From positions 1-64,000 of the forward strand of contig NW_026944393.1 in the NCBI RefSeq assembly GCF_033439725.1: DNA of 64,000 nucleotides, given 5' to 3'. Below the pieces are notes generated by a model, which saw only the letters and a list, made by a program, of their open reading frames with translations, was not told the origin of the DNA and ran no database searches. Both the position numbers and the translations under genes were made by a program. Numbering within the stretch: position 1 is the stretch's first letter; every line of letters begins with the position of its first letter. This document shows, piece by piece, positions 1 to 11,265 of this stretch. This stretch comes from Neurospora tetraspora (Eukaryota > Ascomycota > Sordariomycetes > Sordariales > Sordariaceae).

Positions 1-120
1 GACTCGAGCAGTCTGGAGGTCTAGAAATGAGGGAAAGGATGGACCCTGTGCGGTGGGGCCATGGCTGTCCCAGTGAAGGGAGCCATGGCTGGCTGCACGT
101 GACACGGGACACCTCCAACA
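1..120 (-). repeat. Copia-type LTR, copy D1 (cut by window edge)
   Basis: On the minus strand this LTR begins TGTTGGAGGTG at 120 and runs left out of the window. It matches the LTR at 13147-13330 closely, but it keeps CpA/TpG where that copy has lost them, so it is nearly free of RIP. No polypurine tract follows at 121, so it may be a solo LTR or a 5' LTR. The left end is not visible and this cannot be settled here. Confidence 0.75.
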
Positions 121-178
121 TTATTGCTACTGTTATAACTATTATTATCGTTATTAATTGCGTCGCTATTAGTATCCT

Positions 179-321
179 TATCGGTGGGCTGGAAAAGGCG
201 ACAACGACAAAGGCCTTGATTGTTGTTGTCTAATGGAAGAGGAGAAACGGAAACTAGGGCAGCCTAAATACCTGGAAGGGAGTGCCGGTGAATGGGCGGC
301 CCAGGGCACGGACTTCCAACA
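179..321 (-). repeat. Solo LTR, family A copy A1, target duplication ATCCT
   Basis: A short LTR that begins TGTTGGAAGTCC at 321 on the minus strand. It is flanked by the exact 5-bp direct repeat ATCCT (174-178 and 322-326). Sister copies lie at 34646-34817 and 59564-59738; this one is about 30 bp shorter because one internal block is absent. No internal retrotransposon sequence adjoins it, so it is a solo LTR left by LTR-LTR recombination. Little RIP is visible. Confidence 0.88.
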
Positions 322-326
322 ATCCT

Positions 327-788
327 CGATATAGGTGAGGTCAATGGGCGTATTTGGATCCTACGGTAGTATCTTGGCTAGAGTCTTATACGCAATGCGC
401 GCAGCGTTTTGACGCTTTAGGAAAATCAATAAACAGTTCTAGTAATTAATACGATTAATATTTACATATATACAGTCGATTCTAGCCTATTCTAGTAATT
501 AGAAGTGGTTTGGTCGTAAGGAGAGAGTAGAAAGAAGGCTAAGGTTAAAAGGTATTTAAAAAGCGGCTCAAAATTATTAAGTTTAAAGATGTGGGGGTCG
601 TGTATAATGGGATCCACTGGGTTACTGGGCTTGGCACTGATTTATACTGAAAGGGTGTTGTACGATTACTGTCTGGTTGTATTAAAGGTTGGAAAAAATA
701 ATGTGTACGTCAAACCTTAACCCCATTGGTGTATATATAAGGTTTGCTGTATGAATAAGAGAGGCATGGTGCACATAGATAGAATGCC
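327..788 (-). mobile_element. E4: arm of a hAT-like non-autonomous transposon
   Basis: This segment aligns in inverse orientation with the left arm of E2 (30002-30829). Shared blocks include the GCGCGCAGCGTTTTG region near 396, TAATATTTACATATA and GGGCTTGGCACTG. It ends at 788 in a degenerate copy of the family terminus (reads as GGCATT... on the minus strand), with GGTGCAC-like subterminal motifs. No second terminus is recognisable on the left, so it is an incomplete copy. It has no coding capacity. Confidence 0.7.
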
Positions 789-924
789 ATTTATAAACTT
801 ATTCTTTAATTAATTATTTAATTCGTAGGATATAGGGTTTTAACTACAGGCTTCCTAATAGAATAGTATTCGTATTTAATATCTAAATATAATTTCCTAA
901 AGTAATAAACTTATATTATTTTAT
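789..924 (-). mobile_element. Gypsy integrase relic, left part
   Basis: This heavily RIP-mutated stretch aligns with the integrase region of Gypsy B1 (about 25180-25270). It continues in register at 12089-12425 on the far side of E1. It is therefore the oldest layer of the 789-12425 nest. It is a broken fossil with many breaks and no LTR of its own in view. Confidence 0.7.
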
Positions 925-1490
925 GGCATTTCATCCACGGGCACCCGGGTCGTCTTACACGGGCACCTATCCCTATACGGGCACCCATCGGGTTAGGGTT
1001 TAACGTATACATTATTTTTTTCAACCCTTTAATACAGCTAGACAATAATCGTATAGTACCCTTTGTATGTAAGATAGTACCAAGCCCAATCGCCCGGTGG
1101 ACGCCTTGTATACGACCTTTATGCCTATGCCTTTTTACAACTTTCTTTTTACTCCCTCTTTTTAGTTAAATTACTTGGGGGTTATAGTACGGTTCGGTGG
1201 TAGGACCTTTCCTTAACCCCCTACTTATTAAGTAGTGGAAAAAATATTTTAGGATAAACTTTTAATTTAGGATATTTGAAATATTAGTACATACTATAGA
1301 AAGTTATTAGTAGGAGAAATATAACTACCATTCAATTATACTACTATTTTTTAAAAATCTAGTAAAATTTAGGAAGTAAGAAAAAGGTATAAGAAAGGCT
1401 CCATCAAAATTGTAGAAAATTATTTTCTACACTGAGTAAATAATAGTTTCTAAACTTTTTATCGATACTAAATATCGTTATTTTTAGTAT

Positions 1491-1689
1491 TGTAACGGGG
1501 ACAGCACGGTTAATATAGGTGCTGGTCGTATAGCTTAATTGAGGTTCTATGAAGGAAAGTTCTGTTTGAGAGGCGGCTCCACCGGAGATACGAGGTTTTA
1601 ATAGGGGCTGCACAAACACAGCCTGGGCGCCTTATAATAGCCCTAGTCGATGACTAGAGCGCTATAGCCCGGGCTTTAGCCCTATAATA
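1491..1689 (-). repeat. 3' LTR of Gypsy H
   Basis: A 199-bp repeat matching 11064-11265 in direct orientation. It ends (minus strand) in CCCCGTTACA at 1491. RIP is lighter on its outer (left) side than on the inner side. Confidence 0.88.
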
Positions 1690-1712
1690 TTACCCCCCTC
1701 CTCCCTCCTCCT
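1690..1712 (-). other. Polypurine tract of Gypsy H
   Basis: On the plus strand this is a C/T run of cccccctcctccctcctcc type. On the minus strand it is an uninterrupted G/A tract that ends within two bases of the 3' LTR, which is where plus-strand DNA synthesis is primed in LTR elements. Confidence 0.7.
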
Positions 1713-4700
1713 ACCCCTCCACGCGTTTGCTCCTTCCATCTCGACCGACGAAGGCAGTAGGCAATAAGCAACAGCGCACGCATATACGCACCTCCAAAAT
1801 TACATACAAAAACCCCTCCCCCAATTTCTTTTTCTTCTCTCTTTCCTTTCCTCTTTTCTTTCTAGCCGTCGCTTAAATTACTAAAATAAACATTACTTAC
1901 TATCCCCCAACCAATTATTCGCCTACCTTTCTTAATTAAAATAGATACTTCGTTTAATTTTGTCCGAACCGTCCCTATCCCCATCTTAACCGTTTCAAAG
2001 CGAAACCCTATCTTCGCTATTATCGCGCAATTCCTAATCCCCTTCCTAGAAAGCCGCCGCCCGTCGCAAGCGTACTAAAAATTCCGTCGCTACCCCTAAG
2101 AAGCCCAAATTTATTAAATCTAAATATTTATTAATAAAATTTCCCTATTACTCTTATTTTAAAAAATCGTTACTAACCTTACTTATTCTTTAAGCGGACT
2201 ATAACCTCTCTAAAGTCCTATACATTTCGTATTTGAACGTCCTACGCGAATGCTATACTAAGCCCGGAAATTAGGCGTATATAACCTACTATAATAACGG
2301 TAAATAGTATAATTAGGCTTCGTCCTTAATTTAAAAGTTCGCTATAATTTAGGAGGCGGCAACTTCTAATAAACCTTCGTGTACGTCCGTAGAATTATAA
2401 CTATTTAACGCTATACCGCCGAATTATATAAAAATAACGCCATCTCCTCGTAAATCTCCTTTATTTTATTTACTTTAATAAAAATAAATTTCGGCTAACC
2501 GAACCTTTTAAATAGGAATATAATTACTTCTTTTCGGCCCCTAGTAACGCCGCCGCTACTCCCCCAACCCCTACCGCTCCTACTACTCCGGCCGCTCCCT
2601 TAACCCCCGCCCTCCCCTTTAGAAAGCTTATTATAGTGGAACTAGTAGCCCGCTTCGAATCGTTTGAAAAATGGTTAAAGGTTATAAAAATTAGGAATAA
2701 CCGGAAGCGCAAAATACCGAAGAAGAATTAGAAAAATTTAAAATCAATATTCATTACCCTCCTTTTTTCTTCCTTTATTACTATTTCTATTACTTTATAT
2801 ACTCCGTACTAAAATATTCAATTAATCTATTACTAATATCGGCTAGGCTGTATTTCGCTTCGAAACGGTCTAAGGCCGCCGTATTAGCGAATTCTTTTAA
2901 CGGCTCCTAAAACTATTATACCTAACCAATCCAACTAACTAAAATTATTCTACGACCTTTCTTAATCGTACAATAGAAGATCTTATTTATAAGGTACTCT
3001 TTCTCCCTATTTATTATAATAATTAATAATTAAGAATCGGTAGTAACTTAGCCCGGCAAAGGGTTATTGCGAACCCTCCTATGTAAATCTATATAAAATT
3101 TATTAAAAACCCTTAAGGAAAAGTCGGAGAACTCTATTACGAAAGGGCCAAGAACTCTAAATACCATATATTTTACGTAGACCCAATTAAACTTCTTCTT
3201 AAAGCACATTATAATAAAGTTTTTAAAATTTAACTAACCCTTATCCCCTACCTTAAAAATTTTAATTAATTACTTCTTACAATTAACGAAACGCTCTTAC
3301 TCCTATACAGAAACTACTATAGTTACTTAATATAAATCCGTAATTTGTTATAATATTGTAACGAAATCCTTAATTTTTATTTATAGATTCTTAAAATCTA
3401 TTTTTATTAAAGGAGTAACTAAGGCTATTAAGGATTGTAAATAATAGCCGTAAATAATAAAAAATAGAAATATATTAATAGCAGTATAAATTCGGCTATT
3501 AATTACTAATTATATTACTAAATATTAACAACCCTAGTCGTTTTAAACATAATTAATAAAAATGCTTAAGAAGGTTTACACCTCCTAATTTATTCTTTCG
3601 GGGCCTCTATCGGTTTAAGGGTAAAAAATAATATTTAAGAATTAATCGATGCCTAATAAATCGTAAAAATACATCTAAAATCGATTAATTTAATTAGTAC
3701 CCCTATCGCTAACAATAGATTGCAACCACCTATAATATCGTACGAAGTACTTAAGGAAAGCTTCCACTATTATTTCTACCTCTATAGTAAATACTAACTC
3801 TAAAATCACTAATTTACTAAATTTATTTTTAATAACGAAAAGGTTAACATAGCCTCTTATAAAGGGGAAATTAATAATAAAATCTATTTAAATATTTCTA
3901 AAGAATTAATTTAGGATAGGAAGAGGCTTTAATAGCACTCTTTTCTAGCTTCTCTAGTATTTTACCTTACTATAAATATCGTAGTTAACTAAGAACCGAC
4001 GGATATAAATACCCATTAATAGCCAATAAAAGTCTCTATTTATGATATAAATAATACCTTCTCTTCCGGGGTACCTAAAAGCTTTTGAATTATATACTTT
4101 GTAAATAATAAAGGTACAGAGAACGTTCTTTCTAACGTTTTTTAAAGATATATATAGGGCTATAGCCTCAGTAATAATAAAAACTCCTAAAATTTAAATA
4201 TAGCCTCTATAATATAACATACCGAACTTATTAATAATATATTCGCTAAATTAAACCTTTAAACCCTACGTAGAAATTAGGAGGGTCTTATCTTTATTAA
4301 TAATAATTGAATGAATAATTTAATAGATTTCGTTTTCTTAAAAAACTTTTTTAAAGAATTATTACAAATCCGGACTTTTAAATACCTTTATACCCTCCCC
4401 CGCTATAATAAAGGAAACGACTATACAAATATAATTTTTAAAAGCGGATTAAGGGATTAATTATATTTCCCTAGCCTCTACGTCCTCTTCGTTAGGGCGG
4501 TCCTAATCCCGACGGAATAAAATATTAAGAATTACGGCGAATTTCCCCGGACGGTAAAGGCTTTCGAAATTAAATTATAAAAGAAATTCGGCCTATTACG
4601 CCTATCGTTTAGAAAGGTTTTACCTCTCTATAAAATATTCGAAATTATAAATAATTAATAACGATAACAAACTTTTTATAATTCCTAAATTCCGTAGACT

Positions 4701-5646
4701 ACTCTTTTATATATTTAATAATTATAAATATCTCCTTATTATAGATAGGGTAATTACGCTCGGCAGGAGTAAACTTTTAAGAATAATAAATAACCGCCGT
4801 TTTCTACCTATCCTTCTTTTAAGTAAAAATATTACCGAAATTATACCTACTACAATCTACCTCTAAAAAAATAAATAAATCGGAATCCCACCAAGTAAGA
4901 ATAGGAACTTTAATAAATAATTCCTTTAATTTCTTAAAAGCTATATTATATTATTTAGTCTATTTAAAGCGGAACCCTTTACTTATAAGGGCTATTAACA
5001 ATCCTATAACCGAAGAAAAATCTTTAACGAATATTTAATAATAATTAATAAACTTGAAGAAATTTCGTACCCTTTTCTAAAACGTAAGTATTTCCTACTC
5101 GATAATCGCTCTAATTTTCTCTAAGTCCGCCTAAATACTAACACTTACAACGATAATAAAACCCAAATATTTAATACTCTTTACCGCAAATTCGCATTTC
5201 TTAAGGTTTAAATAAAATTTAATAATAACTATATATTTTAACAACTTTACGCACTTTCATTAAACAATCTATCTTAAAGCTTAACAAGAAAATTAATATG
5301 TCGTTTATATATATTAAAGTAAAATTATCAAAGTAATTCCCTAGAATACTATTAATATACCGTTAAAACGTCGCCAATACTCCTAATAATCCGAAAAATA
5401 TAATTAACTATTTAAACAACCTATATCGAGTTTAAAATACTATTTTCCCTTATTCTCCTTCGGCTATACGGATCTTATAGAACGCTTATATAATATTTAT
5501 TTTAATAAACTATTTCACTTTAATAATAATTCTAAACGTTTTTTTAATTAAGGGCAATAAGTACCGGTCTACTCTAATAATAATATTAAAAACTTTATAA
5601 TCGTAATAGAACCGAAAACCTCCTCCCAACTGCCTAATAAAAAGAA
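1713..5646 (-). pseudogene. Gypsy H pol relic (RT, RNase H, integrase)
   Basis: This is the minus-strand pol region, read from right to left. Reverse transcriptase lies near 5200-5400, RNase H is expected near 4400-4900 and integrase near 3300-4100. Only the RT blocks are convincing by eye; the other placements follow the usual Gypsy order. CpA is almost absent, and the frame is broken many times by RIP. Confidence 0.65.
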
Positions 5647-5660
5647 TTAGTACAGTAATA
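5647..5660. repeat. LINE target-site duplication, left copy
   Basis: TTAGTACAGTAATA, identical to 8851-8864. The pair brackets the LINE insertion in Gypsy H. Confidence 0.88.
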
Positions 5661-8600
5661 GTGATAGTAGTCTTATTCCCTATGTTAGTAACTATATACT
5701 AAGCGCCCGATGGGCATGGGGTCCTTCACCTATTTTCGGAGGGAAAACCGTACATACTTCCGTCTGCCGGATAAAAACCCCCGCCCCTTGCCCGGCCGCG
5801 AGGCCGGCACCTGCGTTTCCTACCGTAGCGGTGCTCACCCACCGCTCGGTGAATAATGACGTTAACGCATCGCCGATATCTTGCCATCGACCGATGTGTT
5901 ATCCCTGAGGGTCGGCTTCGCCGACTCCTTCCTCCTCCAACTCAACTGCTAGACGGTACTCTCGGAGCCGTCCCAATCTCAATACCCAACCGAGGAGGCG
6001 GTCGGCCTGCTCTTCGTCGTCCAAGTATACAGCCAGTTGCTCTTGGCTGTGCGGCCACTCTTCTTCCCTTATTCGCTGGTTGAATGTCCATAGACAGTCG
6101 TAAACCAAGTGTGCAAAGGTCTCCTTGCCCGTCCCGCAAGAGCAGTACGGTGTTTCGATATCGGGGACCTTCCTTTTAAATAGGAAGGACCGGAGCCCGA
6201 TTACTTCTCTCCGCGCTTGGATGAGGAGTGAGCTTTTGGCTTTAGAGAGGGGGCGAGGGTCTTCGCCCTCAGCCTCACCGCGCCTCCTTTCCTTTCTGGA
6301 GCTGACCATATGTCTCCTTATCGAAGTCCCGTCGAACTTTGGGTTTAGGTCAGCGATCGTCAACTGGTAGCGTCTTCCCGACTTAGAGACTGCCGCCGCT
6401 GTCTGCATCTCCCACCTTGCTATCCATTCCCTCCTTGTTGCTTTCTCTAACCACCGCTCCCTATCTTTGGCCGATGGCTCTTCCTGATACGGCGTGCCCT
6501 GTTGCGTATCGTGTGGCGCGTCTTGCGGCGTTGTTTCCCCTATTAGGTTGGCGGTGGGCGCCCATCTCTCGGCCCATTGGGCTTTGGCCGCTCCGCTTTC
6601 CGGTAGGTCTTTGGGAGGGGAAGTCCGTCGTCGGGACCTCTCCTGGATGCAACCGGCTACCCATGCAGCTGTCCCCCTAACGAACTCTGCTTGGTCCGTC
6701 CGAGCAATTCTTTCTTCGAAGGCTCTTACCCGTTTATTTAGGTAAAGGTCGATCGGCGGGCAGTACGTTTCGGTTTCCAAGTTTCTTATCGGGGTCGCTT
6801 TGTATGCCCCCGCCATTACCCTTAGGCATTTGGTCTGATGTTTCGCCAGCTGGGTTGCAATTCCCCGGGCTTTCCCGTATAGCTCCGTCGGTTGATGATA
6901 TGCCGATGCGCCGTAGGCTATTGCGCTTCGAATCACCTTCGTATAGATCTGCCGGGCTCGTTCAAAGGAGCAGCCCCATGTCTTTGCCGCTAGCCGTGTT
7001 AACGCGAAGGTCTGCGTCGCCATCTTCTTCTTTATGGCCTGAGCGTGGGCCTTAAAGTTGAGTTTCCTGTCTAACCAAACGCCTAGGAACCTTGCGGATT
7101 CTGCCGGTTCTAGGACGGTCTCCCCGATCCGGAGAGTCTCTTCTCGTGGCTTCCTTGTCCGGGTAAAGTGCATCAACTCCGTCTTGCTCGCTTCGAATTC
7201 CATCCCTCGCTCCCTTGCCCATTCGGTACAGACTTCCCAAGCAGCTTGGAGAGTTCTGCAGTTCTCCTCAGTCGTCTTTGCTACCGCCAGGATATTAGTG
7301 TCATCGGCAAGCCCGACGGTAATTGCGTTCGGGATCGTTTTTAGCTTGGTGTAGAGCGGCGTAATGAAAAGGAGGAAAAGGATGGGTGAGAGGGGGGATC
7401 CTTGTGGCACCCCCGACGTAATGTCGTACGGTGGTGATAACTCATCGTCGAAAAATAGTGAACCCTTCCTCGATGAAAGGAAGCTATAGATCCACCATAG
7501 TAGCCACCGCGGAAGACGCATTTCCCATAAGGTATGGAGCAGCCATCGGTGGTTGACTCTATCGAACGCGCCTTTGAGGTCGAGGAGCATTAGTGATGCT
7601 GTAGCCTGGAGTTTCCACGCTGTGTGGACCGCATCGGTAACGACGCGGATAGCGAACTCTGTCGAACGCCCTGGTCTATTGCCCATTTGGCCCTCCGGGA
7701 GGAGGGCGAAGTTCTCTGCTGCCGACATCAACCGCTTAGCGATCAACGCCTCTAGGATCTTCCCCACACTACTTAGTAGTGATATCGGTCGCCATGCTCC
7801 GGCCAGTCGCTGCTGGTCGGCTGATTTACCGGGCTTTTTTAGGACAACTACCCGTGCGTTCTTAAACCTTTGTGGGAAGTACCCGAAGCGGAAGCTGGCC
7901 GTCGCCAGGACTGCCATCGCTTCCTTAAAGGGTTCCCCACATGCCTTCAGGAACTTGTTTGAGAGCCAGTCGTCGCCTGGCGCCTTGTTCGGCGCTACCG
8001 TAGAGAGGACGCTGTGGATATCTTCTGCTGTGACTAGCTCTGGGATGTCGACTTGTGGTCGATCGTCGTCTGGTGGCTCTGAAGTCCAGTCGGGTAGGTG
8101 GTCGGTGGGCACTTCGACCGCTGGGAAGAAGCGCTCGGCGAGGATGTCTGCTTTGCCCAGGTGGTCGCTAACTTCTTCGCCATTTTCATCTCTTTTAAGG
8201 GCAGGGAGTTTGGGCGGATCGGCCGGTCAGTGGCTTCGCAGCCGTGCCCACCGCTCTAGTGCCCACAGCTTCCGAGAATCCATCGATGCTTCCGCGACAA
8301 GGCCGCGCCATCGTTTCGTTTGTGCCTTCTTAATGAGTTGCCGCTGTAATAATTTCGCCGTTTCAAACTCTGTCCACCGGAGCGGCGTCCGCTCCGCCTT
8401 CCAAGCCCACCACTTCTGTCGCACGTCTTTAGTCGCCCTTTTAATCTCCAAGTTCCACCAATCCGCCATTCGACCCCGGCTCTTCTTCCGGTGAGGGACG
8501 AGGACTTCAGCAATTTCTTTAAGCTGCTCCATCAATTTGTCGAACGCCGGTCCGACGTCTTCCTCTTTTTCGATCCGGTCCGGGATCGTGATCTGCCTCT

Positions 8601-8850
8601 CAGCCTCTTCCAACACTCGAGCACTGTCCATTAAGCTCCAACTATATCCCTCTTCCGTTTCTGCTTTCCTTCCTTCGTTTCCAATCTGGACCCAGACTTC
8701 TTGGGGGCAGTGGTCCAAGCCAGTTTGCTCACACCGGGAGTCCCCCCAAAACTCAGCGTAGACATCCCGCGACACCCAGGCATGGTCGATGGTGCTATCC
8801 CTCTCTCCTCTAGTCGTATTCCCAGGCCTCGTCGGTTCTCCGTAGGGGGG
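5661..8850 (-). mobile_element. Tad-like LINE, 5'-truncated, not RIP-mutated
   Basis: This 3.19 kb insertion is flanked by a perfect 14-bp duplication (5647-5660, 8851-8864), the hallmark of target-primed reverse transcription. The base composition changes abruptly at both edges: inside it is GC-rich with normal CpA/TpG, outside it is AT-rich RIP debris. The 3' end is on the left (about 240 bp of untranslated sequence, 5661-5898). The 5' end lies inside the endonuclease domain, so ORF1 and most of the endonuclease are missing, as usual for LINEs. No long poly-A tail is present; the 3' end is a short irregular tail. Confidence 0.93.
5899..8850 (-). pseudogene. LINE ORF2 fragment: endonuclease C-terminus plus reverse transcriptase, one in-frame stop
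   Basis: One reading frame runs from the 5' edge at 8850 to a stop at 5899, broken only by a TGA near 8229, where CGA (Arg) is the likely ancestor. The upstream part (8850-8230) opens with the end of an APE-type endonuclease (STIDHAWVS, then GLDHCPQ) and a linker. From the Met at 8112 there are 737 codons. Within these, NKAPGDD is near residue 42, WRPISLLS near 107, LLDLKGAFDRVNH near 176 (catalytic Asp), SGVPQGSPLSPILF near 233, and GLADDTN near 267 (catalytic Asp pair, LADD rather than FADD). A CxC...H....C zinc-like motif (YCSCG...FAHLVYDC) sits near the C-terminus. I see no RNase H motif between them. The single stop and the missing 5' half make this copy unable to move by itself. Confidence 0.92.
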
Positions 8851-8864
8851 TTAGTACAGTAATA
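8851..8864. repeat. LINE target-site duplication, right copy
   Basis: TTAGTACAGTAATA, identical to 5647-5660. It adjoins the 5' truncation point of the LINE. Confidence 0.88.
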
Positions 8865-11063
8865 AATAAATTATTAGCGCGGATAAAACCCTTATTGAAA
8901 ATTTTTTAAAGTTTTTTTTTCAATACTAAAAACTCTTTTCGTAATATATTATAAAAGTAACTATAAAAGAGAGGCAATTCCTTACCGTTTTCGTCTTTCT
9001 TAAATTCAATTTTATAGTCGATACTTGGGCAATTAGGATTAACTTTATTAACCTCTTCTTACTTTTAAATAAATAAATAATCGTATATCTTTATAGGGAT
9101 TTTTTTCGTAATTCTTCTTCTATTATATTAACCTTAGGCTTAAAGGCCTTCTTAATATTTCGTAGGCTTACTACAAATATCACTAACTCTACAGCTTACC
9201 GGCCACTCTTCTTCTTAATCTTATTCACTATAACTAAAAACGTAATTACTAAATAATATACTACTTCTCTAAACTCCTTAGCCTTCAAAGACAAATTCTT
9301 CGGAAAATATCCTAAGTACGGGATTTAATAACCGGCTGCTCCGTACTAAAGTCTATACTTATAAAGGATAGAATAGGCTTTTATAATAATTAATTATAAT
9401 CTCCCTAGAATAATAGGGAACTCTAACTTAGACATTATATAAATATAAATAATAAATTTATACCTATAGATATTTGCCCTAAAATAAATAATCCCGTTAA
9501 TTTCCGCCCCTTCTATTTTTACTAAGGCTCTTGGTACTTATTTTTTAAATATAGGTATAATAAGAATTTTCAATTTTTTAATAATATTTTAACTAATTAT
9601 AGTATAATATTGGCAACCTTTATTAACGAGGGCATAAAAACAATTTTTAGTATTAATAGCGATAAGTATCTTAATAACATTTATTTCTATAGGTCCCGGG
9701 AAGCTCTTACTTCCTACTTCCTTACTTAATATTCTAAAATACTCCTTTACTCAACTTTATAAGGGAACTACTCTTTTTCCAACTCTTTAAAGGAAGAATA
9801 CTTATTATTATCTTCCAATACGGGTTTTACCTTAAGTTTAATCTTGGTAAATTTAATACCAATAAGGGGACATTATATCGGCTAATATATATAATTACCG
9901 ATTATATACCCGTTAACTCCGTAACGGAAATAGAGACTTAAAGTACAGCATTTATTTCTTTCGTTCTAAGAGACCTATTTAGTATATTTAATATCCTTAT
10001 TACTAGGGTTACCCTTTATTTTAGTATAGCCTATTATAATATTACCGTTTACATCCTTAGGGTATTTAGGGGTAAGGGTAGGGTTACGCCGGGAAAAGGA
10101 GCTCTAACGACAACTACCGTATCCTTTACTACTACCCCCGATATTATAGAAAGCTTTATTAACTTCAAACTTCTACGTAATATCTTTTAATTATTCAATA
10201 TAGAGGTTATAAATTTTAGGTATACGGACTAAAATTAATTAATCGTAGAGAGCGTTAAATATAGAAGTTTCTAATTAAGCTAATTTAAAATTATTTTCCT
10301 GAATAAGGCCTCTAACTTTCGTAAAATTCTCTTCGAATATAGGGAATTAATCTAATAGGGATTAGTTCTTTCTCTATCGTATAGTACAGTACGTAAGCGG
10401 ATTAAAGCTAATCTTTTTTTCTTCTTATTACTAAAGATTAATTCAAAGTAATTGAAGAAATCCTCGGGTTTATAAATACCGTTAATACCGCTACAATATT
10501 AAAAAGCTTCTACTTTAACTATTTTATCGGCCGGGAAAGCGTCTAATAATATTAATTAACCCGATTTATTATTAGTAATAATTCCCGCCGACCGTTTTTC
10601 TTTATATATAAAGCGTAATTAAATAATATAGAAACTAAACGTAGAAGGGGTTCCATCCTACTTCGGCTAGCGGATATTCTTACACTTAAAATTGCAATAG
10701 GGAACGGCTTCTTATACGGTACCAATTTGTAGCGGTCAGGGTAATAATTATTATCGCGGTAATTATATTAATATCAAAGGGATTCTATTCATTTTAAATA
10801 GTAGGCTATATATTAAGCGCTATTTTTATTACTTGGGCGAATACATTATTAATAAATAGCGTCCTAACGAAATCTTCCTTCTTTTATACGAAGCGTGCAA
10901 TTTCTTTCCTCGCAATTTCTTCTTATTCTACGGCTAGGGCGGCTGCAACGGCGGAAAACTCTGCGGGAATTCTAATTACGACTATTTGGGTGGGTAGGCC
11001 CTACTACTACTATTGCAACGGCTACTCATCCTATTCCATTAGGTCTATTATAATAGAACCTAA
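8865..11063 (-). pseudogene. Gypsy H 5' part (gag and upstream pol relic)
   Basis: This is the minus-strand continuation of Gypsy H beyond the LINE, up to the 5' LTR. By element order it should hold gag and protease. RIP has removed nearly all CpA/TpG, and I cannot recognise a zinc knuckle with confidence. Broken many times. Confidence 0.55.
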
Positions 11064-11265
11064 TATAACGGGGATAGTACAGTTAATATAGGTACTAATC
11101 GCATAGCTTAATTAAGGTTCTATAAAGAAGGAAAGTTCTATTTGAGAGGCGGCTCCACCGGAAATGCGAGGTTTTGATAGGGGCTGTATAGATATAGCTA
11201 CGGCGCCTTATAATAGCTCTGGTCGATGACCAGAGCGCCACAGCCCGGGCCTTAGCCCCATGACA
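11064..11265 (-). repeat. 5' LTR of Gypsy H
   Basis: The partner of 1491-1689. Its outer end (11210-11265, ending in CCCCATGACA) keeps CpA, whereas its inner end has lost it. It is followed at once by the AGTAT duplication. Confidence 0.88.

Larger units (their letters stand above)
1491..11265 (-). mobile_element. Gypsy LTR retrotransposon H, full length, interrupted by a LINE
   Basis: This element is bounded by two LTRs in direct orientation (1491-1689 and 11064-11265) and the exact duplication AGTAT (1486-1490, 11266-11270). The coding strand is minus. A purine-rich tract on that strand (about 1690-1712) directly precedes the left, 3' LTR. Gypsy-type reverse transcriptase is recognisable around 5200-5400 by its FGL and YI.DIL blocks. 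RNase H and integrase should lie to the left and gag to the right (8865-11060). All are heavily RIP-mutated, with dozens of breaks: a dead fossil. A LINE is inserted at 5661-8850. Confidence 0.88.

Noticed and set aside
27-233. Plus-strand open frame of 68 codons at the window start
   Set aside because: It crosses the end of LTR D1 and the start of solo LTR A1, so it is a chance frame.
7553-8494. Plus-strand open frame of 313 codons
   Set aside because: It is the antisense shadow of the LINE reverse transcriptase frame on the minus strand. It has no domain of its own and exists because that region is GC-rich.
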